DNA of 64,000 nt from Cheilinus undulatus (lineage: Eukaryota; Chordata; Actinopteri; Labriformes; Labridae): NCBI RefSeq assembly GCF_018320785.1, contig NC_054869.1, positions 14,084,698-14,148,697 of the forward strand, written 5' to 3'. A program made the position numbers and the translations under genes. Positions 11,046 to 26,000 of the stretch are shown here, piece by piece; the stretch's first letter is position 1; each line of letters starts with the position of its first letter. The notes beneath the pieces were generated by a model that ran no database searches, had not been told where the DNA came from, and saw only the letters and a list, made by a program, of their open reading frames with translations.

Positions 11046-14000
11046 ATGGCGAACTCGAACAAATCTTCCGCCGACATTTCTCACGTGTTCAGGGGAACCT
11101 TTGTCCACTCGACCCCGCAGACAGCGGTGCAGGTCCTGGAAGATGCGCTCCTCGGTGTGGATACAGAAGGAAAGGTCTGTCACAAGCTGAAACAGCTTTT
11201 ATTTCAAGTATTTAAGAGACCTCATATGTTCACGGTTCAGTGAACGAATCCGGATACTTGTGAGTTTCGTTGTGATTGTGGATTTGATGAAAGAAATACA
11301 CAGCCAGAGTAGCTAACACCAAACTTTGCACACTCGGTGAACAATAATGGCGCACTTTTCCAATAAATATTTCCGTATTTCCAAGACCAAAACGTACAAA
11401 TCTGTTACATAATACCGTAATTGTCTCCAACATTGAGCTGTTGCTGAGCAACTTTCACTTCTTGTCTCAAACTAAGCTTTCAGACACAAAAACCTCGATG
11501 ACAGTCTGAAGTGTCCTCAAGTACAAGTGGGTCTGATAGTCACTAATCATCTTTCATGCTGAGACAGAATCTCCTGTAGTGTGTTGCTGTTATTGATGGG
11601 GAAATGTAATATTTGGATGCTGAAGAAATCACAACCTGGCTGTAAGCAGCTGAATAAAGTGTGATGACTTTTCTTCAGCATCATCAAAGAGGCAACAAAG
11701 TGTTTCAGAGTCTCAGAAATAGTCATTTATCCCTTTAACAGAAGTTTATAATGGTTGAAAATCATAAAGTTTTCTCCCTCAGGCCACACTGACCTAAGAG
11801 GCAAAAGTCCCTCTGGAAATAAAAGATAATGATGTGATGTCTTGAGTACACTCAGCTGGTTAAAAACTGTTTCTGTAAGGTGCATAATTTGACTAGTAAT
11901 TCTCAGAAGCAGTTCCTATCCCAACAATGATCAGTACTGTGGCTTCTGTACATCTACAATTGAAGGTATGATGCATCTTTTTGGTTTAGTTCACATGTGG
12001 GGATGTTTCAAATAACCTTGAAACAATAGCAAGCTTTAGATTATCTGTCCATAACAGCAAGCCCTCAAACAAGCCCTAGTATTTTTAAATGCTGTCCTTT
12101 TACTGGTGAGGTTTTTTTAATTTAGAGGAAAAGTACATTTGTCATTTCTTTTTTCTCTCTTTTGAAACATTATTTTAGGTTAGAGGGCTTTGATGCAAAT
12201 AGAGGGAACAATAAATGATGGCTGTGATGAAAAAATATTAATTGTTCTTTGTTGTTTGAGTGTCTGTCTTCATTCTTGTTATGAGCATTTGTTCATGCTT
12301 GTGAAGCGTTTGTGATGAATTTGCGTCCTGTGTGTATGGTTTGAGTGGAAATAAATCATAATTATTATTTTAATATTGTATTGATTGTATTGATTTTTAC
12401 TCTGACTCATTTTTTCCCTCAGATTGCTTTCATGGGAAAAGGCTCAGAAGTAGAAAGACTGTCTCAGACCTTTGGATTCAGTGCGTCTGACATCACCCAG
12501 CTGGCCCAACAGTAAGCAGTTTTACAAAATTCTAACGAATTTGATGAGAGCGTTACCACTTTGTGTTTGACTCACGGTGATCTGCTTTCTGTCTGCAGTG
12601 AGTTCTTTATGCCGGGACTCGTGGACACACACATCCATGCTTCACAGTACAGCTTCGCTGGCACAGCTCTGGACATGCCCTTACTACAGTGGCTCAATAC
12701 CTACACATTTCCCGTGGAGTCACAGTTTAAGGATCTGGACTTTGCCAACAAAGTCTACACACAAGTGGTGGTGAGTCTGTGAAAGAACTGGCCTTCAGAG
12801 TATGTTTGTTTTTATGTGTATCAGCCACAGGTTCTACCCTGTAAGTTGATGAAACACCATAGTCTGTAATTTAAGAAGGATGTAAATAATCCAGTCAGGC
12901 TAAACAACATATTTTTGACTGTTAATCCTGTAATATGACCCGTGTGCTTAACAGAGACGAACGCTGAGAAACGGTACAACAACTGCATGTTACCATGCCA
13001 CCATCCACACTGATGCCTCGCTGCTGCTGGGACAGATCGCAAGTAAGACGTCCTACACTCAAACCTACACTGAAATTCACTTTATTCATGTGGCACATCT
13101 CAAAAACAAAGTGCTGCACAGTGACTAAAACTTAAAGTAGAACATGAAACTTTAGTGGACATGAAAACACCATAAAATCCATAAAAACTAAAAGGAAACT
13201 AAAAAGATATTAAACACATGTAACAAACTAATACAAACAAATAAAAGCAAGTATAAAAAAAATAAAAGACACATGGGAGATCACACAACTCTGCCTCAAA
13301 AGACAAACAATAAAACATAGTTTTAAGGCATGATTAAAAAGTAGGTAAGGTGGGGGAGATTCTGATTTACAGTGGTAGCACAATTCACAATTTAGGAGCC
13401 ACCACAGAAAAAGCTTGATCACCTCAGGTTTTTAAACCAGACCTCAAAGATCTGGACGGGTTTAAACTTCTAAAAGCTCAGAAATGTACTGGGGTGCTGA
13501 CTCATTTGAAGCTTTAAAAATAAAAAATAGAATTTTAAAATGAAAATGAACGGGAAACCAGTACAAGGAGGGGAAATGGGAGTAATGTGTTCATGTTTTT
13601 GCATACCTGTTAGAAGACAAGCAGCAGCATTTTGGACTAACTGTAAACGTGCAAGAAAAGCCTGGTTTAATCAATTATAAAGTGCATAGCAGCAGTGCAA
13701 ATGTTAATGTTAATTAATCGTTAATGTTAATTTCAAATAATCTGTTGATCCATTTTAAAATCAGTGTTGATTTTTATACCAAGATTTGGCACCATGGGCT
13801 TAACATAAGATAGCAGGAGGTTCAGGTCCATAAAACGGGCATCACTGATTCCACTGGAGCCAGACACAACAACTTCAGTTTTACTTTTATTAAATCCGAA
13901 ACAGACAACCAGGCTGTAGCAATCAACTGTGCTGCCATCACTTCTTTTTGAAGGCAGGTATATTTGAGTGTCTTCTGTGTAGAGGTGGTACGACATACTA

Positions 14001-17000
14001 TACTTTTTTCAAATCAAGCCCAGAGGGAGGAGGTAAAGAGAGAAGAGGATTGGTCCTAGGATAGAACCCTGTGGGACTCCACATGAAGGGGAGCAAAGGA
14101 GGAAGTAGAGTCCCCGAGTCTGATCTGGAAAAGATCTATTCAATAACTAACACCTGAACCAATTTAGGGCAGTACCCTTTCAGTGACTCCCAACTCGTCT
14201 ATCACAAAGTTGTTCCTGGAAAATAACTGTTGTAAAAAGTCTGTGATGTATGGAAGGCACAAGCTAAAATACATTTGTCCATTTTATAATACTCCCTGAT
14301 AATGGTTAAGTTTGGCCATTTTCTTGAGATCTAAACTTTTTAAGTGGGGAAAACAAAACTAGTTTTCTAATTTTACTAAGTTTCTCAGAATGTCAAAAAA
14401 ATATCCAAAATCTACACCATATCATTGAAAATAGAAGAAAATGCAATGTATGTTTGCATGCTTGTGCTGCAGTATTACTCTAATCGCAATGCAACGTCAG
14501 ACTGCAATTACATAACCTAACGATAAGCTTCAATTTTTTGTGTTAAGAAGCACAAAAATACCTGCAGAAAGGCCTTTAAGTTTACAGTAGCACCACTGTT
14601 GCACTCTGGGGAAGAACCTTTATTTTCAACAAAGGATAAACTTTTTTTTTGGAAAATATTAAGTAATTTTGAAAACAGTTCTGTATAAACTCCAGGTTTT
14701 GTATTTTATGCTTCTTGATATTTATAGGTTTTGAGTTGAGAAATAAACACTTAAGAAATATCTTTATTCTCTGCACTTCCTCGATGTCCAAGCAAGTAGA
14801 CTCATAACACCATTTATGGATACAGCATAATGGAATCACATATCACAGTATTGTTAAATATGATTGAAACTGCATGTTATCACTAAATTGTGCATTACTA
14901 TTGCATGCATATCAGTGTAGAGTTTCTATAATGGCACACTTTTTCCATCTCTCTGTTCAGTCACATTTTGTTCCAAATAATAAACAAACTTCAATATTCA
15001 TCGTTAAATAGATTTAAATTGGTCCAAAATTTAGTTTGCAATTATTCATTTAGGTGGTTGGTCCTGAGGCAAGACCTGCTAAAAACCCGACACAGTGTTC
15101 AAGTCGAGCAATGAGAGTTGTGTGACCAACTGTGTCAAAAGCAGCTGTTCTAATCTATCAGCATTAAAAGAGCAGAGTCACCAGAAGGCTTTAGAAATGA
15201 AGGGAATCTTTTAAATGGGGTGAAAATTTGACAAAACAAGAGGAATCCTGGTGATGGATTTTGATCAAAGCTTGTCCAAAATAAGCAGACACGGTGCCAG
15301 GGGTCATACTGCTGTTAACAACCAACTGGACGTTAGTACCAATGGTTCCCACACCTATTCGCAGGGTGGGATAATGTCAGTGGGACATCAGGCAGGTTTG
15401 AGTTAAGTTACTATATTTCTTGGAGAGACATTGGCTCAAACTGGTCCAAGACAAGAGAAACACACATGACATTTTCTTGAAGCAGTAGCCCTGTGTAGTA
15501 TTCTGGAAGTAAGAAACCCTCTGAGACCAACACTGTCGTGTACGACAAGAAGAGGCAGGGTTTGTTTAAAGGTACATAACTTTTGAACCATAAGTCATAG
15601 CCACGTATTTTTTCCCTCCGTTTCGCTGTTCTAATGATGCCATCCATGCCTTTGTAGCTCTTCTGGTAGCTTTTCAAGCTAGTCTGGAACTGTGGTGACT
15701 TTTTAGGGTCTTTAAAGATTAAATCTACACCAGTAACTCCAATACTGAAGTTTTTTTATCCACTTTTTAATCAATTTAAAATTGTTTCACTGTGTCGCGT
15801 TCCTAACACAGGTGTCACATGGGCTATGACAACCAATGGCAGGCTGTTCTGTTGCCACATCATGGTTTGCGAAACAGCGCATGAGTAGACACTGAAGAAG
15901 AGGGCCTGAGCAGCTCATGATGGAGATATAAAGAGACAGGCGGCCTGAGATGTGTCCCTCTGTGTCACTGCAGACAGAAACTGCTTTGAATGATGGATCA
16001 TAATCAGCCAATATAAAAAAAGCCCATACATTTTTTCTAAATATGTTAATATTTTGAAGACTTCTTGCCTTAGAATGATTATTTTTTCACTTTTTGGTAC
16101 CCTTGAGATAGACAAACAAGTGTTTTTAAACTTCCATTAAGTTTTTTGTTTATCTTTGTAGCCCCTTTCTTTTATTCAAGTGGCATTACTGCAGTACACA
16201 CATTCTTAAAGCCGAGGTTGTCCTGAAAAAAAGGAAGTTTATAGTTTGACTATGCAACACAGAGTTGATGTTTTACACATTTTTTATGACAATAAGTTCA
16301 GGCAAGACTAAATGGTTAAAAAATATCTTGGGGCTCAGAGGGTTAAGTATGTCTAGTTGTAAAACAAGCTACATCAATCCCAGTAGAGTTGCATGTAAGT
16401 AGAAAAGCCTATAAAAGCCATAAAAACTGTACAAAATCCCCTCCTGTAGTATTGGATCATGTTAGTGAGTAATAGTAGTGAGTAATTGTTGGCTGTGAGG
16501 TTTGCAGAAGGAACAGAGAAATACATTTAGGAAGATCTGACTATGAAAGCATGTTCAGCAAGTCAGGCTGTATAAATAACAACTCATCTCTCAAATGGAG
16601 AAGTTCAGTCAGAGGTTATCAGCAGAGCAGAGGCTGTAAATGTGACAAAGCATCTCCACACCTTTTTGGCTGTATTGAATAACACAATAAGGGCAGGTCG
16701 ACCTTCTAGTTAAGTCCTGAAATTGAAACGAGTAACTTTAGCAGAACTAAAACTGAAAGTAAATCAATCAGCTGATGTGGTTTTACAAGGCTGATCGCTC
16801 CTGTTTCACTCAGTAGTTTCAGCAAGTTCAAAAGCACATCTGTTTACCTCACCTGTACGCCTTATCTCTTCGGGTTATGCAACCTTGAACACACTCACAG
16901 TCACAAGCTGACACACACATGAACGCAGATGCTCACATAAATGTGTGGTGATTCGATCTCACTGCATTGAGTTCTGGCTTTGGCAACTTTTACACAGTTA

Positions 17001-20000
17001 TTTTGTGTAATCAGGGTTGTTGAACTCTCACCTTTGTCCTGTTCAGAGCAGCAGATCTCTTTAAAGGAAGTTCACTGAAAATGCATGGTGAAAACAATCA
17101 GTCATGGTAACTTATTGTTAGTTTAAATTTAACAGAAGTTAATTTAACTAAGTGGCAATGAGCCATCTCAGCTAATATAAAGTTTTCTGACTTAAAGAGG
17201 GATTTAATTGAACTAAAGAGTATGAGTCAAAAGCTGTATATAGTGTTAAAAAAGAGACCTCAGAACAGTTTAAGTTAGTTTTTTTAATCGGTACAACTTT
17301 GTCTTGAAATATCAATATAAAGGCAGCCAAGATAATCATTTTTGAAATAATAAGAAAAAGAAACCACCTGAAACATTTAATTTGACATGTTTACATTTAT
17401 CTTTCTCTTCCCTAAAAAAAAAAATCCTACAAATTCCAGCAATTTACGTATATATTTTGTACATGTGTATTTTCTCATGCCAGAGTCTTGTGTGGTGCAA
17501 GGATCAGGCTCCCAGGGAAAACTGATACCAGCACATTTTCTGCCTGATTTGACTGGAGATGTTTGGTCACACTGGTACAAAGCTCTCTCACACTGACAAC
17601 ACCATCTGTAACTCTACACTTATTACTATCCAGCCCAGTGAAATCTCCTACATGCCTTTCCTCACCCAACCATCTAGGCTGTGGGAAATACTTGTATCTG
17701 AAGCCAGTTCTGTTATTAAACTTAAATAAAATTAGTCAAATAACACTTACGATGCTAGAATTAAAAAGTTTTCTTTTCAACAAAATTTTTAGTGTTTAAA
17801 ATGTCCATTAGACCCGACTTGGACCCTGTTTGGACCTTACATTAACATGAATAATCATTTTGAGCATTCAGGTACCAAGTGGTTGTCGTTATTGCTAGGG
17901 ATTCATCTTAATGTGTACTGAAGACATGTTAATATCAGATTGTTTAGAGTGCATACAGAGGTGGTCTGCAATGCCTTCATCCAGACTGGTTTGGTAGTGG
18001 GGATGCTATGAGTCCTAGCACGCATTAAAGACCAACCCATGACCTGATATAATCAGCAGTTGTCCACCAGTTATTATTAGCATTATTTATGTCCATTCAG
18101 CCTCACAGATCATTATTAGTATTATCATCATAATTAAGAGTTAAGAGCTCTTTATTTTGTACCAGCCTGGCTTTATTATGTCTATTAAAGAACAAAGAAA
18201 ATGGGAAAAAAAAGAGGGCACATCACTACTGGTTCATAACTTGCTGTCTTGAGCTGAGTTGTCATTTTAATCTAACCACTAGATTTTTTTTTTTTTTTTG
18301 CTAGATAGTATATCACTGTTTCCTCTAAAAGCATTTTAAGGCAAAATGTGGCAGAAAAGCTGTTAAAAAGGTGCTGCTAGCCTCTTAGTTTGTGTAGTTT
18401 CATTCAGAGATGGGTCTGGTTGCAGACCACAGCTCTCAGACGTCCCCTTTTCCCAGACTGTTACCGTGAAATGCCGTCTCTGTCAGAATGGAGGGGCCAT
18501 AATCTGCAGGTACAACATATTTACAGTTTCAGATTTATCTATTTATTTATTATTTATTTTTTATTCAGCTTTATTCATAAACAAAGTCTGGCAGTTTGCA
18601 AAAATTGCAAAAACTACTGATGAAGCAGTATTTTATAAATTAAAAAAAAAATGATCAGAGGTCTAACCTGGGATTAAATCATGTTTAAATTCATTTCAAG
18701 TAGTTCCCTGAACAGTGGCTTGCTAAAGCTAACATAGCTATACTAATTACATAGTTAATGTTAATATGTAGCTAAATTAGCTTTTGCCTAAACAACATGA
18801 GCCATAGCAAATGTAGCTAAAACAACTACTTAGCTTACGTAGCTAAAGCAAACATAGCTGACGTTAGCTTTGTGGCTTTGTTCGTTTGGATATCTATGAG
18901 TTTTGTAAGATTTAGCTTGAGCTATATAGCTACGTTATCCATGTAGCGAATGCAGTTAACAGAGTTACGTAAGCTACATTTGCTATTTTAGGATGTTTTC
19001 ATGGAGGATGAGCTTTTTCCTGTGAGCAGACTCTTTATTTGGCTTTATTAAATGTTTAGTAATCAGGTTTTGCAGGTCAGGTTTTAACTTTTAAGACTGT
19101 TTTGCCCAGTTATTTGTATCACAAGTGGCTTCACTGCTCATAGTACGCAGGGAAATCTACTTCAGGGAATAATGCATGGGCTGTTATTTGCATAAAAGGC
19201 AGTGGGAAAAAAATTCCAGTTGCAGGTCATCACTTGAGACATATTGTTGATGCAGAGTGGATGGAACATACGAAGTGCAGTAAACACCAGGAAGTGACAC
19301 CAGGCTTCATAATCTGGTGATAAATCTTTATATGGTATAAAACTGTTTGTCTCCCACTCTCCCTTTTTTTCTCACCTGGGCTTAGCAGAGAAACATACAA
19401 ATATTTTAAACTATTACGCAATCTTTTCTTGAGTCTAGACACCCGAAAAGACACTAAATAGCTCCAGTATACCAGGTATCACATACTAAAATTCATGAAC
19501 ATTTCAAAAAGAGGAAGGATATCTGTATTGCTGTATATTACTGTGTAATGCAAAGCAAGTATAGAGTATGAGCAGGGTCACAGAGTTCAGTAAGTTCAGT
19601 GAGTTCATATATGCTCAGGATTACTGCAGTCTCACAAACAGCTTAACATTATGGAAGTGTTTCCCAGGTCTGGGGATTCTCAAAACAGATAAGCTAGTCC
19701 ACAGTGGATCAACCCACCGTCAAACCTCAACTTCAATTGCTTTTGGCAAACATTAAAAATTTTGAAAAATACATCTGTAATGCTTGAATCTAAGATTAGA
19801 AGAGGTTTTCAGGCTTTTTGGAGATTTTACAAATCAGGCCAAGAACAATGGCATTTATATAATTAGATTAACAAGCTATAATGAAACAATAGTCCCCCAA
19901 TTGTAGTTTTTTGTCAGGAATTTGTAATTCCCTCTGTCTCCTTCTTGTGGTCATTTGATTTCACTTTGAGGGAAGATGTCAACAACATGCTTGAATTGTC

Positions 20001-23000
20001 TTTTGAATATTAAAATATTTTTAAATGAATTTAAATCTTAATTCTATAAAGAAAAAGCCATCATAAATTAGTTTCTGAGTAGGACACTTTCAGGTTGGAG
20101 AGACAGCGTTAGATGCCACTCATCCCATAACACCTGTAAAAACACGACTGACATATGAACTGAGGCAAAGACAGAGACAATTTTTCAACAAGTTTGTCAT
20201 CTGCCATTTTAATTAAGTCAGTTTATTCCCCAGTAAAGAACAAAAACATGCCTTATCTTGCCTCATTGCAGTTTTACTATAATTTGATCCTGTGTTGTGA
20301 AAGAGCCTAGTCATATTTTGTGTTAATGCTATTCATACCTCAGCACAGATTTTTTCATTATTCTGCCTTTTAGACTGAAGATCCTTGTGCTTTGACCTTC
20401 ACTGTTTTGTTTGTTTTGTTGCATCATTCAGGCAGGACCACCTAAACTTCTCTATTTCTTATTGGATCTTCTTTTAAAACTTGGGCAGGGCTTAAATTAG
20501 CCCCAACAACTGGGTATTCTTATCAGTGCATGAACTCTATCACAACTGTAACACACACACATTAAGCAGCAGGTAGTCTGTTTGTACCTTGAAGGATAGA
20601 AAACAAATACTTGTGCAGCAGTATCTATGAATTTCTGGTTATTTCTTTTGGCCTAGCATGCAAATTAAAGAGTTTATTTCAATGTCTGACAACCCAGGCC
20701 TGTTTTCATAGGTCTGTGTCAATGTTAGTCTTTGTATTAGTCACTGACAGAGAACACGTTATATGTTCTTAGTTTTGATTTACATAAAATTCTGTTTGAG
20801 TTTCTTTCACTCAGTATTTTTTTTTAATGTGAATGACACCACACCTTACTAAAGAGCAGAATCATATGGAGGAGGGATAGCAGGGTTTCCCTGAAAACTA
20901 GGCTGGGAACAAAAATAAGAAACATCACTTTATAATGTGAACTTTTCTGCTATGTGGAGTCTATGAATGCATGTTTGACATATGAACAATAAGAAGTTTT
21001 TCAAGTATATTTATACATGTCTGTTTGCATGGTATGTTAGTGCCTGTTTGCTAAAGTGCTAGAAGACAGGGATTAGGGTATGTGAGTGATGGCAGGATTT
21101 GACTCTGACATGTGAAGGAGCTTAAATACTGCAACACAAAGTCAAGAAAAAAAAATGTGAAGACTTTTGCTTTGTTGCTTTTAAACGACACTGTGTGTAT
21201 ACAGTATGACCCATAGTATCTACTCAGGTTTTTCCATAGATGTCAAGTGTTTTCAAGCTCTAAGTTTATTTTTAAGCTTAAATTCATAATAAATTTTATT
21301 CCAAGATACTTTACAAAAAGGTAACCAGCAATAGTGGTGCTAAATGTCAGGCTGATGCCATCTTGGGCCGTTATATCATCAGAAGAAGTCTATGAAGTGT
21401 TGGGGACCAAGCACAACAACTCTAGTCTCGTCTGAAGTAGTAAAGTAGCAGAAAATTTCACATTATCTGGGTGCTAATGTCCTTAAGGTATGCTTTTAGG
21501 TTACATAACTGACTGCTGTCTTAACCTGATACAACAGAGAGACTGTTTAATATTTCCATTGAACGGATATGTTTCACATTCATCTGGTAAACTTCCCATA
21601 CAAGGTGTTTGGTAAGGGCAGGACTATTCAAAAAATTCTCAGAAAATGACTGAACGAATGTTCTGTCTGTCTTATTCATAGTGGGCAAATAGGAGCATCA
21701 AGACAAATTCACGAAGTGGGCATGCGTAGCTCCAGTAGTGCCCTGAGTTTGAAAGCCAGAGGCTGCTGTACTTTAAGAATGGTGGTGCTTGTTTTTTTTC
21801 AGTTCTCCAATCAGAAGTGCAAAAACATCTTCTATGCCAAGAGAAGCTTTCAGTGTCGCTCTTTGTTGTTGTTTTAATAAAAAAATTGTGGCCTAGTTCT
21901 GATAAAACTGCCGCTATACTATAGCTGCACCCAAGCTTATCGCTACTCTGGTGACAGCCATTGCTATCGATTTCTGGTGCAGCTAAGGCTGGCCCATTGC
22001 TACCATTTTGTTCTCTTCCAATGACACTGATAGGTCAGGTCCCTTCCAGACTAGGCGCAATAATTTCACAATGGAGCTTTGAAAAATGGATTTACCTGGT
22101 GACGGACATGAAATCTGGCCAGTCCATCTGCGTTGCAGGATATCTGGCTTCATGGATCCGTATAGATGAATTTCATCTGCACTGGAGTGAAAATATATGG
22201 AGTGATTTTTTTAATGTTACCTAGAGGAAGCATATAAAAGATAAATCGAATCAGGCCAAGCACAGGGCCTTGTGGAACTCTGTAGCTAACTTCTAAACTA
22301 AAGATTAGTGTGATAAATTTGATTCAAGCTATCTTAAAGTGGTTTCTGAAATGCCATGTTTGTACAAATATGGTTACCTAACAGAGGAAAAATTTTGTTT
22401 GAGCTCTAAATCTTGATAGTTAGGATTTTCACAATATTAGAAAAATGTAGCAACTGGAATGTTGGCTTTATTTATTTTTCTGTTAAACTGTCATGTATGA
22501 CCAAAATGGAAGACTCTGAAAGAACCAGCTGTCTTTGTTACTCAGTCATCTTTGTTTTTCTTACAGATGACTTTGGACAGCGTGCCTTGGTGGGAAAAGT
22601 ATGCATGGACAGAAACAATGCTGTGAAACATTACAAAGAAACCAGTCAGGAGTCTCAGGAGGAAACCTGCAGGTGAGGGTCTACTACTTTTAAAGATGCA
22701 GGAGGTCTGTATGCACGTGTCAGGCTCTAGCTAAAGAGTACTGCAGGTGGAGTGACATGACATTTAATCACGCTGTATCATGCATGTAACACATGCATAA
22801 GGCTTTAGTGATATTATTTCTTGTTTGTTTAGTGATAACAAACAGAAGTTAATTTTGGTCTGTAAAAAAAGCCCTGAAGCAAGAAATTTAGAAAAACTTT
22901 TCATTCATTCAGTATGTGTTATATAAGTGGTGAAAATGCCTGCCTAGTTGGGTTAATTTCCATCTGTTTGTAAAGGGTCGAGTTAACCCATTGCTTTGTC

Positions 23001-26000
23001 AGTGCTATAATGACCCAGTGTGGGTTAACTTTTAATCCAGGGACTTTAAGGGTGCATGCATTCGCTGTACATTCTCTTTACTTTGTCTCACTTACTCCTG
23101 GGTATTTCCTGGGTCATAAGTAAAACATGTACAGTGGCCCTGAAGATCAAATGCAAAATTATTTTCCAAAAGAGGGAAAATATCAAAAATATGCAATGAA
23201 ATGAAAAAAACTGAATGTAAAGATATTCTACAAAATAAAAGATAATTCACAGGGGCACGCCGGTAGTTGAGTGGTTAAGGCGCACACCATATATGCAGGT
23301 GACCCAGGTTCAATTCCGGCCTGTGGCACTATTTCCTGCATGTCTCTCCCCGCTCATTTCTCTGATTCCAGCTCTATCCACTGTCCTATCTAATAAAGGC
23401 AAAAAGGCCAAAAATAATAATAATATTTCACAAAACTCCAAAATATGTAATAATAAACACAGAAGTATCTGAAAAGGCATAAACATTTCACAAAACACAA
23501 AAACCTTTAATCAATCAAGCAACCTTCAAATAGCTTTCAGACAACACAGTGAAACTCAGTGCTTTACAGGCAAGGAAAGGTGATTTTTTTTATACAGCAC
23601 CATTCAAAGTGCATTACAGAGCCAAAAAAAAAAACATCCAGAACATAAAAATATCAGAAACATAGAGCAAAAACAAGATATTAAAATACAAATCATATGA
23701 AAATATAGGGTCACAAAATTAGTTTTTATAATTTGCTACAGGAGAGTGTAAAAGTTAAAAGTTGATAGGTTAATGAAACAATGAGACTAATGCACACCAG
23801 TGTAAATTCAGTAAAATTACATTAAGTCAAAAGAAAAATGATTGCTGTTTGCTTTGTGAAATTATTTTGCACGTTTTAAAATATTTTTACATTTCAGCAA
23901 GTATTATTGCATGAGGCAGAATGTTTTAGTGTTGAGTTAAATGTTTTGCAGTTGACCTTAAAGACCACTCTATACATACCTCATAAAAAAATGACAGTTA
24001 TTACAGAGTTTACAACTAACATCTATGGCAGCTGGATAAAAGTTTAAGATTTAGATGACAAAGTGTGACAATTTAGCTTTTTACTGATACAGTCCTGTAC
24101 ACACATAAGTATTGTTTTCTGACAAAAAATGCCACCATTCTTTGTTTTATTTGTTGAAAATTATTTTGGGTTTTTTTTTTTTGCTTTTGTTTTGATAGGA
24201 CACCTGGAAAGAGACAGTTAAAATTAGGAGGTAGAGTGGGGGGAAGACATGTACAAAACGTCGATCCCACCACTGGTGTGTTGAGGACTAAAGCCTTAGC
24301 ATATGGACACCTGCTTTACCACCTGAGCTTAACCAGTGCCCACCATTCTTTATTTTAAACTTCCCCACCATCAGCATAGACACATTTAAAAAGTGTTTCT
24401 GCAGTGTGCTGTAACCTGCCTGGTCTGAAAACTAGACCACAGCTCAGGTGAAAGCCATCTGAAATTGTAAATCTTGATGCTGAACTTCTTGTCTGCTTTT
24501 GTGGGGATATAGAGCCATCAGTATTGATTTCAGTCTGTTTTGTAAATAGCTTAAACCTCACAGGAGTTTTAAATGATTTAAATGTGCAAATACATCTTTG
24601 CTGTAAGATTTACATTTGCGGTTCGTTTCCCTCAAGGTTCATTGCAGAGCTCTTGAACAAAAAGGTAAGATATTGTGTATATATAAAAAAGAAATAATAA
24701 GTATGTGAGAAAGACCTTGTTTTTAAGACTTGAATTTTCTTTTTTCTGCAGTACCCTCGGGTGAAGCCGGTAGTGACTCCCCGATTCGCCCCATCCTGCA
24801 CGGGAGCTTTACTAGGACAGCTGGGAGCAATCGCTAAGAATAACAACCTGCACATTCAGGTGAGCTCACTGTGACAACCAAACCAGGCTGTGTCCGCAGG
24901 GAACTGTTTCCAAAGAGATAACAAAGAGCTGTACCTGTGGGGTTTTAGAAGAACAAATGTCATTTTCAACAGTGGCTGTCTGGCAGGAATGAAAAACACA
25001 TATTACATAATGGCATTCAGCAAAAATTATCCTTAAATTACACAACTCCAGCTCTGTCTGGATACTTTAGGCAAAATTTTACCAACGTTCCCTCAATTAA
25101 GGCAAATATTTAACCTCTGACAAACTATTAATTTGTTTTTACAGAGTCATATCAGTGAAAATGTAGAGGAGGTGAAGCTTGTACAAGAGCTGTTTCCTGA
25201 TTCTGAGTCTTACACAGACATCTACCACAAATACAACCTGCTCACTGACAAGGTGAGGCGCACACAGTCACACCAGTCAGTCAAGTTTTTATAATTACTC
25301 TTAATTACCAGGTCTGGCATATTATGGTGTTATAATCCACAGACAGTGATGGCTCATGGCTGCCACCTCACTGATGAAGAGCTGACAGTGTTCAGAGAGA
25401 CTGGAGCTTCTTTGTCTCACTGTCCTAACTCCAACATTTCGTAAGTTTCATATTGTTTCTGCAGACTATACATCACTTGATGCAATAAAAAAGATTCATG
25501 ATCGTATAAAATTGTATAAAACTGATTTTAATGGAAAGCACTCAAAAGGTTTAATGCAGCACTGTGCATCTCTAAATGCAAAGACGTGCAACAAATAAAA
25601 CTCTGTTAAAGGGATATTCTGGTATTTTTGAAGGTTCTTGGCGATGGTAGCGGCATGAGCCTCCAAGTGTTTTCAGTGAGCATTTCCCCTTCAAACAGGA
25701 CGAGCTTGGGGAGTCTAGCCTATACAGCACTACAGATGGGTTTTATAGGGCCCTATGAAATCTGTTTTATTTTTTCCCAAATTCCTTTTTTTCTGTTTTA
25801 ATTTTTTGGAATTATGTTTTTTAACCTTTCCACTAATTTTACCATAAAAATAGTGTCCTGTTTATTTAAATGAATGAAAAGTTCACAAATTAAATAGAAA
25901 TAACCTTAAAATTATTGAAAAAGGGCCACAGTTGGCCCAGGAGCAATTGTTTGGATAACCCTGATATAAAATAATTATGACCAGTGTAACAGTCAGATAT

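Noticed and set aside
13228-13422. 64-aa minus-strand frame as a separate small protein
   Set aside because: It is part of the decayed C-terminal region of the L2-type LINE relic.
23250-23330. possible tRNA gene, because A and B boxes are present
   Set aside because: No acceptor or anticodon stem can be completed and a SINE tail follows, so it is a tRNA-derived SINE.
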